Positions 26,735 through 34,846 are shown, numbered from the stretch's first letter. The stretch is 39,477 nt of DNA from Enterobacter mori LMG 25706 (GCF_000211415.1 NZ_GL890776.1:80432-119908), one strand, 5' to 3'. Numbers and translations: made by a program. The notes: generated by a model from the letters alone, not told the origin.

Positions 26735-26929
26735 ATGGATACTGAAATAACCCCAACCCAACTGGCAATTGAATATTTACGTCGCGATAAGAGCAACCTG
26801 TCTCCGGCGCAGTACCTGAAAAAACTGAAACAACTTGAGCTGGAATTTGCAGATTTGCTGGCGCTCTCTTCAAACGAGCTGAAAGAAGAGATCTATTTTG
26901 CCTGGCGGTTGGGCGTTCACGTCCATTGA
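26735..26929 (+). CDS. ydiH: Conserved small protein YdiH
   Basis: A 64-residue protein of unknown function that matches E. coli YdiH closely (NLSPAQYLKKLKQLELEFADLL, ending AWRLGVHVH). It is helical and charged, with no signal or membrane segment. ATG 26735 follows GCGAGGA at good spacing; a TTG 21 bp upstream is in frame but lies over the promoter. A strong terminator follows. Confidence 0.9.
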   Translation: MDTEITPTQLAIEYLRRDKSNLSPAQYLKKLKQLELEFADLLALSSNELKEEIYFAWRLGVHVH

Positions 26930-26938
26930 GTGCGAATG

Positions 26939-26964
26939 AAAAGGCCGCGTATGCGGCCTTTTTT
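26939..26964 (+). terminator. Rho-independent terminator after ydiH
   Basis: Stem GGCCGC/GCGGCC (26943-26948 and 26953-26958), loop GTAT, followed by six T and preceded by A residues. The A/T flanks would also let it end the convergent regulator transcript. Confidence 0.9.
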
Positions 26965-26975
26965 GTGTCTGGAAT

Positions 26976-27602
26976 TCAGTATTTGGCGGGAAGCTTATTG
27001 ATTTTTATCAGCCTGCCTTCATCGATTTCAATAAATCCGCCTGTTTTTAGATCGGCCAGAATGCGCATAACGCCACTGCGCGAGAGCTGCGTTTTTTCCC
27101 TGATATACCTTTCTGCCGTCACGCCGAGCCGATAAGCCTCATCTTCCTCCATCAGCTTAAGAAGCTGCTGGCGAATCATCTCATACGCCGTCGGTGCGCC
27201 TTGTGGCATTACGTTGTTATACAGTCGGCTATAGACAAACATCAGCTGGTTAGAAAGCAGGCCCCATAACGCTTTCTCTTTAATAATTTCACTGACCTTC
27301 TCGGTAGGGAGAATGCCAATCAGGCATGGGCTCACGGTTTTGATGTAATCATTGAAATAAATGTCCGTCAGATTCGCGAGACCAAACAGAGCAGGGCTGC
27401 GGGCGGTGGAGAGCATCATGTCATCGCTTCTGCGGTAGACGGCAATTGTCCCCTCCAGAATTAAATAACAGATCCCCTTGCCGTTGACCTGAAGATCGAA
27501 TTGCTCACCACGGCCTGTTCTGCGCGCGGTGCAGTACGGCTCTAAATAAGAGATCAGTTCCCGGGCGTAGGGAGAGCCGCGATGTTGTTGTGCTGAAGAC
27601 AT
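26976..27602 (-). CDS. IprA/YaiV-like CRP/FNR-fold transcriptional regulator 1
   Basis: A 208-residue protein with an N-terminal cyclic-nucleotide-binding-like beta barrel (GKGICYLILEGTIAVYRR, about residues 40-60) and a C-terminal winged helix. Its end (YIREKTQLSRSGVMRILADL to INKLPAKY) parallels E. coli IprA/YaiV, which modulates peroxide resistance. The recognition-helix region SRSGVMRIL corresponds to SRETVGRIL of CRP, with Glu replaced by Ser, so the DNA target should differ from CRP and FNR sites. The Cys in GICYLI is shared with the paralogue upstream. A clear -10 TATAAT lies at 27637-27632 without an obvious -35, suggesting an activated promoter. Confidence 0.8.
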   Translation of the reverse strand: MSSAQQHRGSPYARELISYLEPYCTARRTGRGEQFDLQVNGKGICYLILEGTIAVYRRSDDMMLSTARSPALFGLANLTDIYFNDYIKTVSPCLIGILPTEKVSEIIKEKALWGLLSNQLMFVYSRLYNNVMPQGAPTAYEMIRQQLLKLMEEDEAYRLGVTAERYIREKTQLSRSGVMRILADLKTGGFIEIDEGRLIKINKLPAKY

Positions 27603-27680
27603 TGTCTGAAACCTGAAAAAAGATCGGACTGATTATAGTGTCGCTCTTATCCTCCACCTTCTCCAGATATAAATGTGAGG

Positions 27681-28340
27681 TCAGTACTTTCGGGGCAAGT
27701 GATGGATATCCATCAGCACTCCGCGCGCCATAGTGATGTATTTACCCGTTCGTAACTCCGCCAGAATACGCATAATACCGCTACGGGAAAGATAGGTCCG
27801 GCTTTTGATATAAGCCGCGGCGGTCGTGTTGAGCCTTATCGCCTCAGGCTCCTGCATCAGTTCAACAAGCTGAAAGCGGATGATGTCGTAAGCCGACATT
27901 TGCGATATCTGGGCACAGTGTTCATAGACGCGTGAGGCGGTATAGATCAGCAGGTTAGAAAAATGCTCCCACAGATTTTGCTGCGCAACGATGCAATTAA
28001 AACGCTCCAGCGACACAGCCGCGACTTCGGAGGTTTCCAGCGCCCTGACATAAAGATGCTCAGAGGAGAACTGGCTGCTTACACCCAGAATAAAGGGCGC
28101 TGATTCAGAATTTAAGACAATACCATCTCCACGGCGGTGTAATGCCACGCTCCCCTGGATCAGTAAAAAACACTGGCGAATATCGCTCTTGTAATAGTGA
28201 ACCACTTCCCCTCTGGACAGTATTTTTCTTTCTGCTGAAGGAAGTAGGGTATCGATAATTTTTTCAATGTGCTTATAGGGTTTTAGGTGGAGCACGGTGG
28301 AATTGTCTTTACTATATTCTGTAGCCATTCTGGTATTCAT
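27681..28340 (-). CDS. IprA/YaiV-like CRP/FNR-fold transcriptional regulator 2
   Basis: A 219-residue paralogue of the regulator that follows it on the same strand. The N-terminal sensor-like barrel (RQCFLLIQGSVALHRR) and the C-terminal winged helix (YIKSRTYLSRSGIMRILAEL, ending HHLPRKY) align throughout, and the recognition helices differ by only one residue over SRSG(V/I)MRIL. ATG 28340 is chosen because GAGG precedes it at normal spacing; ATG 28352 in the same frame is possible but lacks one. It is divergent from the fimbrial operon, with three palindromes between them, so it is a likely local regulator of fimbriae and perhaps of itself. Confidence 0.78.
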   Translation of the reverse strand: MNTRMATEYSKDNSTVLHLKPYKHIEKIIDTLLPSAERKILSRGEVVHYYKSDIRQCFLLIQGSVALHRRGDGIVLNSESAPFILGVSSQFSSEHLYVRALETSEVAAVSLERFNCIVAQQNLWEHFSNLLIYTASRVYEHCAQISQMSAYDIIRFQLVELMQEPEAIRLNTTAAAYIKSRTYLSRSGIMRILAELRTGKYITMARGVLMDIHHLPRKY

Positions 28341-28361
28341 CAGCTGCCTCATTCACTCATG

Positions 28362-28378
28362 CGATCATTTTTTGATCG
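28362..28378. promoter_or_regulatory. Palindrome next to the regulator 2 start
   Basis: CGATCA and TGATCG are separated by five T. It lies 10-25 bp upstream of the alternative starts of regulator 2, in the expected leader, and could be an operator or a small RNA hairpin. Confidence 0.4.
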
Positions 28379-28428
28379 GCATAAAGAATTATCTTAAAAA
28401 ACAGCATTTCAGGGAATGATCGAAGCAG

Positions 28429-28442
28429 GTCTAATAATAGAC
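28429..28442. promoter_or_regulatory. GTCTA-N4-TAGAC palindrome, copy 1
   Basis: GTCTA ATAA TAGAC, exact dyad. It is the copy nearest regulator 2, about 50 bp upstream of the transcription start suggested by its -10-like GATAAT. Confidence 0.75.
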
Positions 28443-28493
28443 TTGTGGATGTGTAAAATCTAATCTTATGAATTTAAAGGATTTGTATTAAGA

Positions 28494-28507
28494 GTCTAAA
28501 AGTAGAC
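28494..28507. promoter_or_regulatory. GTCTA-N4-TAGAC palindrome, copy 2
   Basis: GTCTA AAAG TAGAC, exact dyad, centred 65 bp from copy 1. Confidence 0.75.
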
Positions 28508-28566
28508 CCTGAATAATCTGTCTAAGGTTTATCTAAAAGGAGATGTTTCGCGATTGTTAAATGTCA

Positions 28567-28580
28567 GTCTACAGCTAGAC
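28567..28580. promoter_or_regulatory. GTCTA-N4-TAGAC palindrome, copy 3
   Basis: GTCTA CAGC TAGAC, exact dyad, centred 73 bp from copy 2. It is the copy nearest the pilin gene. The arms are identical in all three copies while the central four bases differ, as expected of protein-binding sites. Confidence 0.75.
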
Positions 28581-28772
28581 CTCAAAAGAATTGTGTGCGG
28601 AATAAGAGTTGGTTAAATTTTGACTCGTCGACAGGAATGCTCAGACTTCTATTTGTGAGTCATTTATCGGGTTCCTGACAAAAATAAAAGGCAACGCTCA
28701 GGTTGATTGAAGCTTGTGGGGAACGTTTGCCCGGATTTCAGTAATAAATAAAGTGATACAGGGTAGGATATG

Positions 28773-29303
28773 ATGAAAAAGAAAATGATGATGGCAATGC
28801 TGGCAGTGAGTTCTGCACTGCCGATGACGCAGGCTTTTGCTGCAGCGGGTACCGTTAATTTTAACGGTAATATTCTGGATTCCGCCTGCGACGTTGATGT
28901 GGCTTCTCAGAACCAGGTCGTCGTATTAGGCGATTATTATAAAACTGAATTCCCGACAACGGGAGCCAGAACCGCTGCCACACAATTCAGTATTGTATTG
29001 AAAAACTGTCCGGTCACGGTGACTAACGCGAAAGTGCGCTTTGACGGTACGCCTGATTTAAGCAACGCCAGCCTGCTGGCAATTGACTCCTCGGTGGCAG
29101 GGGCGGCAACAGGGGTGGCAATCAACCTGATGAGCGCCGATAAGGCCGATCTGCCTCTGCATGGCAGCAACAGCTATTCCTATGCACTGAGCAGCACCGC
29201 AGATAATACGCTGAACTTCTATGCGCAGTATATTTCGACCGCCGCGTCAGTCACTGCCGGTCCGGCAAACTCGGTCGCGAACTTCTCCGTGGTTTACAAC
29301 TGA
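28773..29303 (+). CDS. Major fimbrial subunit (FimA-type pilin)
   Basis: A 176-residue chaperone-usher pilin. The signal peptide ends around ALPMTQAFA. The mature part has the donor-strand N-terminus (GTVNFNGNILDSACDV), a cysteine pair (SAC and KNC) for the conserved disulfide, and the pilin end with penultimate tyrosine (FSVVYN). ATG 28773 is preferred over adjacent ATG 28770 for spacing from AGGA. The mature protein contains four lysines. First gene of a six-gene set, followed by a hairpin that probably reduces downstream transcription. Confidence 0.9.
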   Translation: MKKKMMMAMLAVSSALPMTQAFAAAGTVNFNGNILDSACDVDVASQNQVVVLGDYYKTEFPTTGARTAATQFSIVLKNCPVTVTNAKVRFDGTPDLSNASLLAIDSSVAGAATGVAINLMSADKADLPLHGSNSYSYALSSTADNTLNFYAQYISTAASVTAGPANSVANFSVVYN

Positions 29304-29321
29304 GTTTTTGCAGCAATCAGT

Positions 29322-29349
29322 AGGGGCCCCAACCCGGCCCCTTTGTTTT
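29322..29349 (+). terminator. Intercistronic hairpin between pilin and chaperone genes
   Basis: The 7-bp stem AGGGGCC/GGCCCCT (29322-29328 and 29336-29342), loop CCAACCC, is followed by TTGTTTT. It resembles a leaky terminator or 3' stabiliser, a common device for making more pilin than chaperone and usher. Confidence 0.7.
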
Positions 29350-29364
29350 AAGAGGTTTTTTCCC

Positions 29365-30042
29365 ATGCATTTTATCAGAACAACAGGGCTGGCGGTGGCG
29401 CTGTTACCGTTGGCATTAATGACGGCCAATGCCGGGGTTATTATTGGTGGTACGCGCGTTATTTTCGAGGGTGCGAAGAAAGAAGCTACAATCAATATTA
29501 CTAACCCTGACAATACTCCTTATTTAATCCAGTCCTGGATAGATATGCAGGATGGGGTGTCGGGTAAAGCGCCGTTTATTATTACGCCGCCGCTGTATCG
29601 CCTGGACGGTGGACAAAAAAACCTTGAGCGCATTGTAATGACGAGTTCCCTGCCTCAGGAGCAGGAAAGTTTATTTTGGTTGAATATTAAAGCGATTCCC
29701 TCAGCCTCAAAACAGATGAACGCCCTGCAAATTGCGGTAAAGACGCGGATTAAATTAATTTATCGGCCTGAAGGTCTGCGTGCGTCAACTCCGGAAGAAC
29801 AAGCGAATAAATTAACGTGGCAACAATCCGGGAATGCGATTCAGGTGAATAATCCCACGCCCTACGTGATCAATTTCAATGAGATTACCCTGGGCGGGCG
29901 AAAACTTGATGATGTGACCTATGTTTTACCCGGCGCATCAGCCCGGTTTTTATTACCTGCAGGGGTGAGTGGTCATTCTCTCACATTTAAAGTCATTAAT
30001 GACTATGGCAGTCCTGGCACCGCACATCAAGCCAGTTTCTGA
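29365..30042 (+). CDS. Periplasmic fimbrial chaperone (PapD/FimC family)
   Basis: A 225-residue chaperone with signal peptide ending near MTANA. Two immunoglobulin-like domains are visible. The first has GVIIGGTRVIFEGAKKEATI, the PLYRLDGGQ loop and ESLFWLNIKAIP; the second begins near KLIYRPEGLR and ends in HSLTFKVINDYGSP. The frame extends upstream into the pilin gene, but ATG 29365 has AGAGG at 9 nt. It should cap pilin subunits by donor-strand complementation and deliver them to the usher. Confidence 0.93.
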   Translation: MHFIRTTGLAVALLPLALMTANAGVIIGGTRVIFEGAKKEATINITNPDNTPYLIQSWIDMQDGVSGKAPFIITPPLYRLDGGQKNLERIVMTSSLPQEQESLFWLNIKAIPSASKQMNALQIAVKTRIKLIYRPEGLRASTPEEQANKLTWQQSGNAIQVNNPTPYVINFNEITLGGRKLDDVTYVLPGASARFLLPAGVSGHSLTFKVINDYGSPGTAHQASF

Positions 30043-30070
30043 TGCTCGTGCATTCATTAGGTTTCCTGCA

Positions 30071-32614
30071 ATGACAACCTCAACGCATAGGATACGGCCT
30101 GCTCGTCTGGCGATATTTATCGCCTGCGCACTTGCCGGTTCATCACCGGCACTTTATGCCAGTGAAACGTTTAATACGGAACTGGTTGAGCTGGATAATC
30201 CTGGAATGGGCAAAGCAGACCTGTCGGCTTTTGAAACAGGCTCTCAGGCACCGGGAACGTACCATGTTGACATCATTCTTGACGACCAGTTAATGGAGAC
30301 CCGCGATATCGCCTTTGCCGCAGTGAAAAGCGACAACGGTAATGAGATATTGCAGCCTTGCCTGAGTATCGACCAGTTAAAACAGTGGGGAGTGAAAACC
30401 GCGCTATTTCCTCAGCTTGCTTCGGGAAAAAGTGCCTGCGCGGATCTTCAGGCCATTCCGCAAGCCAGTACCGATTTTCAGTTTGGCGCTCAGCGCCTTC
30501 TGATCAGCATTCCACAGGCGGCGATCGATCTGCCCGCGCGAGGCTATGTGTCGCCAGAGATGTGGGATGAGGGGATCGCGGCGGCCATGCTCAATTACAG
30601 CCTGAGCGGCGCGAACACCCGGGCGAGCCACGGTGAAGGCAACAGTAGCAACAGCCGATATGCCAACCTGCGTCCGGGGATCAATATCGGTCCGTGGCGT
30701 CTGCGCAATTACTCCACGTGGTCACGGGACGGTTCCGGTCAGGACAAGTGGGACACCGTCTATACCTATGCGCAGCGTGCCGTGATCCCCCTGAAAGCAC
30801 AGCTGACGCTTGGAGACAGTTCTGCACCAGCTGACGTGTTTGACAGTATGCCGTTTCGTGGTGCTCAGCTGGCATCTGATGACGACATGCTGCCAGATTC
30901 CCTGAAGGGGTATGCCCCAGTCGTGCGGGGTATCGCGCGCACCAATGCGCAGGTTGTGGTGCGGCAGAATGGTTATCAGATCTACCAAAGCTACGTAGCA
31001 CCCGGTGCATTCGAGATTACGGATATGTATCCGACCGGAGGGGCTGGCGATCTGGACGTGACGATCAAAGAAGCCGATGGCAGCGAGCAACATTTCATAC
31101 TGCCGTATGCGTCGTTGCCGGTACTGCAGCGTGAAGGCCGTCTGAAATATGCCCTCACCGGGGGGCAATATCGATCCTATAACCACAGCGTGGACAACAC
31201 GCCTTTCGGGCAACTTACCGGCATTTATGGCCTGAAGCACGGGATCACCCTCTATGGCGGAGTGCAGGGCTCAAGCAGATATCGTTCGCTGGCGATGGGG
31301 GTGGGTAAGAACATGGGCGATTTCGGCGCGCTCTCAGCAGACGTCACGCAGGGCTGGTCAACGCCGGATAACACAGCCAAAACCAACGGTCAGTCCTTAC
31401 GCGCGAGGTATAGCAAGAATTTCGTGAATACCGGGACGAACGTTTCCATCGCGGGATACCGCTATTCAACCCGCGGTTATTACGGGATGCAGGAGGTGCT
31501 GGATTCTTACGGAGACAGCAGCGCGCTTCAGGAGAGGCGGCGTAACCGCGCAGAGCTGACGATGAGCCAGACGCTGGGCGTCGACCTTGGGTCTCTAACC
31601 CTTAGCGCGGCGCGGGAAGATTACTGGAACACCGGTAAGTCGATGGCTTCCTGGAGTGTCGGATACAACAACGACTGGCATAACATCAGCTACGGGGTGA
31701 CCTGGACATACAGTAAAAATGCCAGCGCTGCGTCATACGGCAGCGGGAGTGGGAAAACCTATGACCATGACCAGCAGCTGGCATTCAACGTCAGCGTGCC
31801 GCTGGATAAATTCCTGCCGCGGACGTGGGCCAACTATGCCATGAGCGCCAGCAAGAATAACGGCACCACGCACAATATCGGCATGAACGGCGTTGCGCTC
31901 GAGAACACCGCGCTCAGCTGGAACGTGCAGCAGGGTTACGGCACGAACGGCGTGGGTTACACCGGCAACATGAACGGTGATTACAAAGGCACTTACGGCG
32001 AACTGACGGCGGGCTATGGCTACGACAAAAACAGCGAGCGTCTGAATTACGGGCTGCAGGGGGGCATACTCGCACACGCCGATGGCGTCACGTTTTCTCA
32101 GCCGCTGGGTGAGACGAATGCCCTGATAAAAGCGCCCGGTGCGCGAGGTGTCGATATCCGAAATCAGTCCGGAGTACGTACGGATTATCGCGGTTATACG
32201 GTGGTCAGTAATTTGTCCGTGTACCGAAAAAACGATCTCATCCTCGATCCGGAAAATATGCCTGACGATGTTGAGCTGGAGATCAATACCCGTACGGTCA
32301 CCCCGACGCGCGGGGCGGTGGTGAGAGCGGACTACCTTTCCAGAGTCGGACGTCGGGTGCTGATGACCCTGACAGACAACAACCGCCCCGTCCCGTTTGG
32401 CGCCGTGGTCACCCTCGCGGGTGAGCGTAACAGCAGTTTCATCGTGGGCGATCGCGGCCAGGTGTATTTGACCGGCATGAGCGAGCAGGGGACGTTAGTT
32501 GCGACCTGGGGAAACCAGGACAGTCAACAATGCCGTGCTGATTTCAATCTGCCGAAACAATCTACCTACAGTGGAATAACGGACGTGAGTGCCACGTGTC
32601 GCCAGGAGCATTAA
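30071..32614 (+). CDS. Outer-membrane fimbrial usher (FimD/PapC family)
   Basis: An 847-residue usher. A signal peptide (end near ALYA) precedes the N-terminal chaperone-binding domain (FNTELVELDN through the CLSIDQLKQWGV motif). The 24-strand barrel follows with its plug segment (around FRGAQLASDDDMLPDSLKGYAPVVRGIA), then the C-terminal domains ending in a paired-cysteine segment (QCRADF...SATC). ATG 30071 gives the proper leader. It polymerises subunits across the outer membrane. The adhesin gene starts 1 bp after its stop. Confidence 0.94.
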   Translation: MTTSTHRIRPARLAIFIACALAGSSPALYASETFNTELVELDNPGMGKADLSAFETGSQAPGTYHVDIILDDQLMETRDIAFAAVKSDNGNEILQPCLSIDQLKQWGVKTALFPQLASGKSACADLQAIPQASTDFQFGAQRLLISIPQAAIDLPARGYVSPEMWDEGIAAAMLNYSLSGANTRASHGEGNSSNSRYANLRPGINIGPWRLRNYSTWSRDGSGQDKWDTVYTYAQRAVIPLKAQLTLGDSSAPADVFDSMPFRGAQLASDDDMLPDSLKGYAPVVRGIARTNAQVVVRQNGYQIYQSYVAPGAFEITDMYPTGGAGDLDVTIKEADGSEQHFILPYASLPVLQREGRLKYALTGGQYRSYNHSVDNTPFGQLTGIYGLKHGITLYGGVQGSSRYRSLAMGVGKNMGDFGALSADVTQGWSTPDNTAKTNGQSLRARYSKNFVNTGTNVSIAGYRYSTRGYYGMQEVLDSYGDSSALQERRRNRAELTMSQTLGVDLGSLTLSAAREDYWNTGKSMASWSVGYNNDWHNISYGVTWTYSKNASAASYGSGSGKTYDHDQQLAFNVSVPLDKFLPRTWANYAMSASKNNGTTHNIGMNGVALENTALSWNVQQGYGTNGVGYTGNMNGDYKGTYGELTAGYGYDKNSERLNYGLQGGILAHADGVTFSQPLGETNALIKAPGARGVDIRNQSGVRTDYRGYTVVSNLSVYRKNDLILDPENMPDDVELEINTRTVTPTRGAVVRADYLSRVGRRVLMTLTDNNRPVPFGAVVTLAGERNSSFIVGDRGQVYLTGMSEQGTLVATWGNQDSQQCRADFNLPKQSTYSGITDVSATCRQEH

Positions 32615-32615
32615 C

Positions 32616-33566
32616 ATGAAATTCATTCAGGCTATTTTACTGCTCTGTTTACTCACGGGCTGGAATAACAGCGTGCGTGCAGGGACCTGCACGACAATAA
32701 TACCGCAAATTTCCACGCTGTCGGTGGGCACGATAAATGTCCAGCGCGATGCGCCTGTCGGGACGGTGGTATTTTCCGGCGCGGCCACCTATACGGGATC
32801 CTATCTTACCGGATGCAGTAATCCATTAATGCTCGGATTTAGCATGCGCTATAACAACGCCACGTTGAGCAGCTACGGCAACCATGTTTACAACACCAAT
32901 ATCAGCGGAATTGGGATTCGTTTTTCTTCGAATAACAACTTTGAAAATCCGGCCAATACGTTTTCTTATAATGCGCAGACCTCTTATGTTGACTGGTACG
33001 GCGGCCAAATTGAACTTGTGGTCACCGGTCCGGTTTCGTCTGGCGCCTTAACGCCGGGGGTCATAGGCGTAGTGACGCTTCAGGGGAGCGACGGCGTCTA
33101 CCGCGACGGCCTGACGACCCAGCTCACCAGCGGGACGATCAATGCGCTTGTATGCAGTATTACCACGCCTCAGCTGACGTTCCCCATTGGCGATATCTCG
33201 GCCTCAGCGTTTGGCACGGCGATCGGAACCACGCCCACGGGCGCGCAGAATACGCAAAACCTTGGGTTAACCTGCACCCCCGGAACCAATATTAGCGTTT
33301 CGCTTGGCGGAATTCAGAACCCGGACAGCAGCAATACCAGCGTAATGGCGCTAACGGGACAGGGTATGACCGGTACGGCAAAAGGCGTGGGCGTGCAACT
33401 TTTATATAACGGCACGCCGCTGGTGTTGAATAGCCGCCTGCTATTAAAACAATCTTCGGGTGGACAAGAGACGCTGCCGTTAACGGCGCGATATTACCAG
33501 ACGTTAACGTCTGTCGAATCCGGCGCGGCCAATGCCTCTGCCACGCTTAATTTGACCTACCAGTAG
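32616..33566 (+). CDS. Two-domain fimbrial tip adhesin (FimH-like)
   Basis: A 316-residue secreted protein with signal peptide ending near NSVRA. The length, nearly twice that of a pilin, and the order suggest an N-terminal receptor-binding domain (about residues 24-185, with CTTII and SYLTGC cysteines) followed by a pilin domain (ALVCSITTPQLTFPIG, LTCTPG, ending LNLTYQ). It follows the usher by 1 bp, with CAGGAG upstream. The N-terminal domain was not recognised as any specific lectin, so the receptor is unknown. Confidence 0.82.
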   Translation: MKFIQAILLLCLLTGWNNSVRAGTCTTIIPQISTLSVGTINVQRDAPVGTVVFSGAATYTGSYLTGCSNPLMLGFSMRYNNATLSSYGNHVYNTNISGIGIRFSSNNNFENPANTFSYNAQTSYVDWYGGQIELVVTGPVSSGALTPGVIGVVTLQGSDGVYRDGLTTQLTSGTINALVCSITTPQLTFPIGDISASAFGTAIGTTPTGAQNTQNLGLTCTPGTNISVSLGGIQNPDSSNTSVMALTGQGMTGTAKGVGVQLLYNGTPLVLNSRLLLKQSSGGQETLPLTARYYQTLTSVESGAANASATLNLTYQ

Positions 33567-33576
33567 CAGGTAAATG

Positions 33577-34089
33577 ATGAAACTCTCACACAAGAAACTG
33601 CTCCTTCTCGCCTTGCTGAGCTGGAAGGCCTTTTCCGCCGATAACGTGAGTCTTGACGTGACGGGAAATATTGTGGCCTCGCCCTGCATATTTAATGGCG
33701 GGAATACGCAGCTGGATATTAATCCCGGCAATATTCAGGCGACAAACATGGTGACGCCGGGTTCATCCTCCGACCCGGTGACATTTAATCTGCAGTTTAC
33801 GCAGTGTCCCGCGGGGACGCGCAGCGTGACGGTCTCCTTCACCGGAAACCCCGATCCGGTTGCCGGGGCGGACTACTACATGAACAGCGGCTCGGCAACG
33901 AACGTGGCGGTTGCCATGCGTGAGGCGGGGACCGGCATGCTCAAAGGAACGGGCTCCAGCATGACGCAAAATATTGCAGCAGACCGAACGGCCAGCATGC
34001 CCATGCAGGCATCGGTGATATCCCAGGCCGGTGGCGCGACGCCGGGAAGCATCAGCGCGGTTGTTGTGATGACGATGCAATACAACTGA
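33577..34089 (+). CDS. Minor fimbrial subunit (FimG/FimF-like)
   Basis: A 170-residue pilin-family protein with signal peptide MKLSHKKLLLLALLSWKAFS. It has the family disulfide cysteines (SPCIF, FTQCPAG) and the C-terminal beta-zipper strand ending MTMQYN. It probably links adhesin and shaft. ATG 33577 is chosen over ATG 33574 because AGG then lies 6 nt away. Confidence 0.87.
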   Translation: MKLSHKKLLLLALLSWKAFSADNVSLDVTGNIVASPCIFNGGNTQLDINPGNIQATNMVTPGSSSDPVTFNLQFTQCPAGTRSVTVSFTGNPDPVAGADYYMNSGSATNVAVAMREAGTGMLKGTGSSMTQNIAADRTASMPMQASVISQAGGATPGSISAVVVMTMQYN

Positions 34090-34110
34090 ATGCCGGAAAG
34101 CGCATTTATC

Positions 34111-34770
34111 ATGAGACGTGGGGGAGCTATGTTGAATATCCTGATTCAGGAAACGGATTTATTCTTTCAGGCTGGGCTGCAGTATTTTTTCGAGGATTTC
34201 TTTGAGCATAATTTTCATCGACCCATCCATTTTAACGCAGGCCTGACCGAGGACAACGTCATTCAGGCCGATATTATTGTCCTTTCGCTCTGTCAGGGTG
34301 AAACGCTGACCTGTTTTCCTGAATTGCAGGTCCGGGAAAAAGGGATTGTGATAGGTCTGGTGGATGATGAGCACCGTTTTTCCGCGTTGCCCTCCTGTTT
34401 TCAGGACATCATTTTCCTCTCTCGCCGTGCTTCGCTTGATCGTATAAGCGGCGCATTGTTCATCGCCTTGTTCAGGACGCAATTACCGGGATACACCTGG
34501 AATAAAAAATCCTGTTTCGAATGCCAACATAAAGTCCTGTCACCGCAACAGATTCGAATTATGGTGAATTTCTATCAGGGGCACTCGGTTGTGCAGACCG
34601 CCAACATATTAAAGATGAGTGATAAAACGGTCTTTACCCATAAATATATGATGATGCAGAAGTTTAACCTGCGAAGTGATTACGAGTTGATCGTTCTGCT
34701 CAGAAGGTTAATGGAGAAAAAGAGTCGACCAAACCTGCTTCGCGATTACCTGGAAAATAATTATGCGTAA
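34111..34770 (+). CDS. LuxR/FimW-type transcriptional regulator with degenerate receiver domain
   Basis: A 219-residue protein. The N-terminal third resembles a response-regulator receiver (MLNILIQETDLFFQAGLQYF), but the region that should carry the phospho-accepting aspartate reads ADIIVLSLCQG. The C-terminal LuxR HTH is intact (LSPQQIRIMVNFYQGHSVVQTANILKMSDKTVFTHK). Starts at 34090 and 34129 are also possible; 34129 has GGAG only 2 nt away. It follows the last fimbrial gene closely and is probably co-transcribed, like FimZ/FimW-type regulators at the ends of fimbrial clusters. It likely acts without phosphorylation. Confidence 0.8.
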   Translation: MRRGGAMLNILIQETDLFFQAGLQYFFEDFFEHNFHRPIHFNAGLTEDNVIQADIIVLSLCQGETLTCFPELQVREKGIVIGLVDDEHRFSALPSCFQDIIFLSRRASLDRISGALFIALFRTQLPGYTWNKKSCFECQHKVLSPQQIRIMVNFYQGHSVVQTANILKMSDKTVFTHKYMMMQKFNLRSDYELIVLLRRLMEKKSRPNLLRDYLENNYA

Positions 34771-34846
34771 CGGCTAATGGTCTGAATAACCCACTGTTCT
34801 GTTGAGTTATGGCGCTATCGATTTCGCCTGAGGCAATGTTATTTTC

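Larger units (their letters stand above)
28353..28769. promoter_or_regulatory. Regulator-fimbria divergent control region (no gene)
   Basis: A 417-bp AT-rich spacer without a credible coding sequence. It holds the palindrome CGATCA-N5-TGATCG (28362-28378), a -10-like GATAAT for the regulator on the minus strand (28393-28388), three GTCTA-N4-TAGAC palindromes (28429-28580), and a lone GTCTA half-site at 28520-28524. About 190 bp separate the last palindrome from the pilin start; no convincing sigma-70 promoter for the pilin was found there. Confidence 0.7.

Noticed and set aside
28353-28769. Invertible fim-type switch in the fimbrial promoter
   Set aside because: No pair of long inverted repeats flanks a promoter-sized segment and no FimB/FimE recombinase is nearby; the repeats present are short operator-like palindromes.
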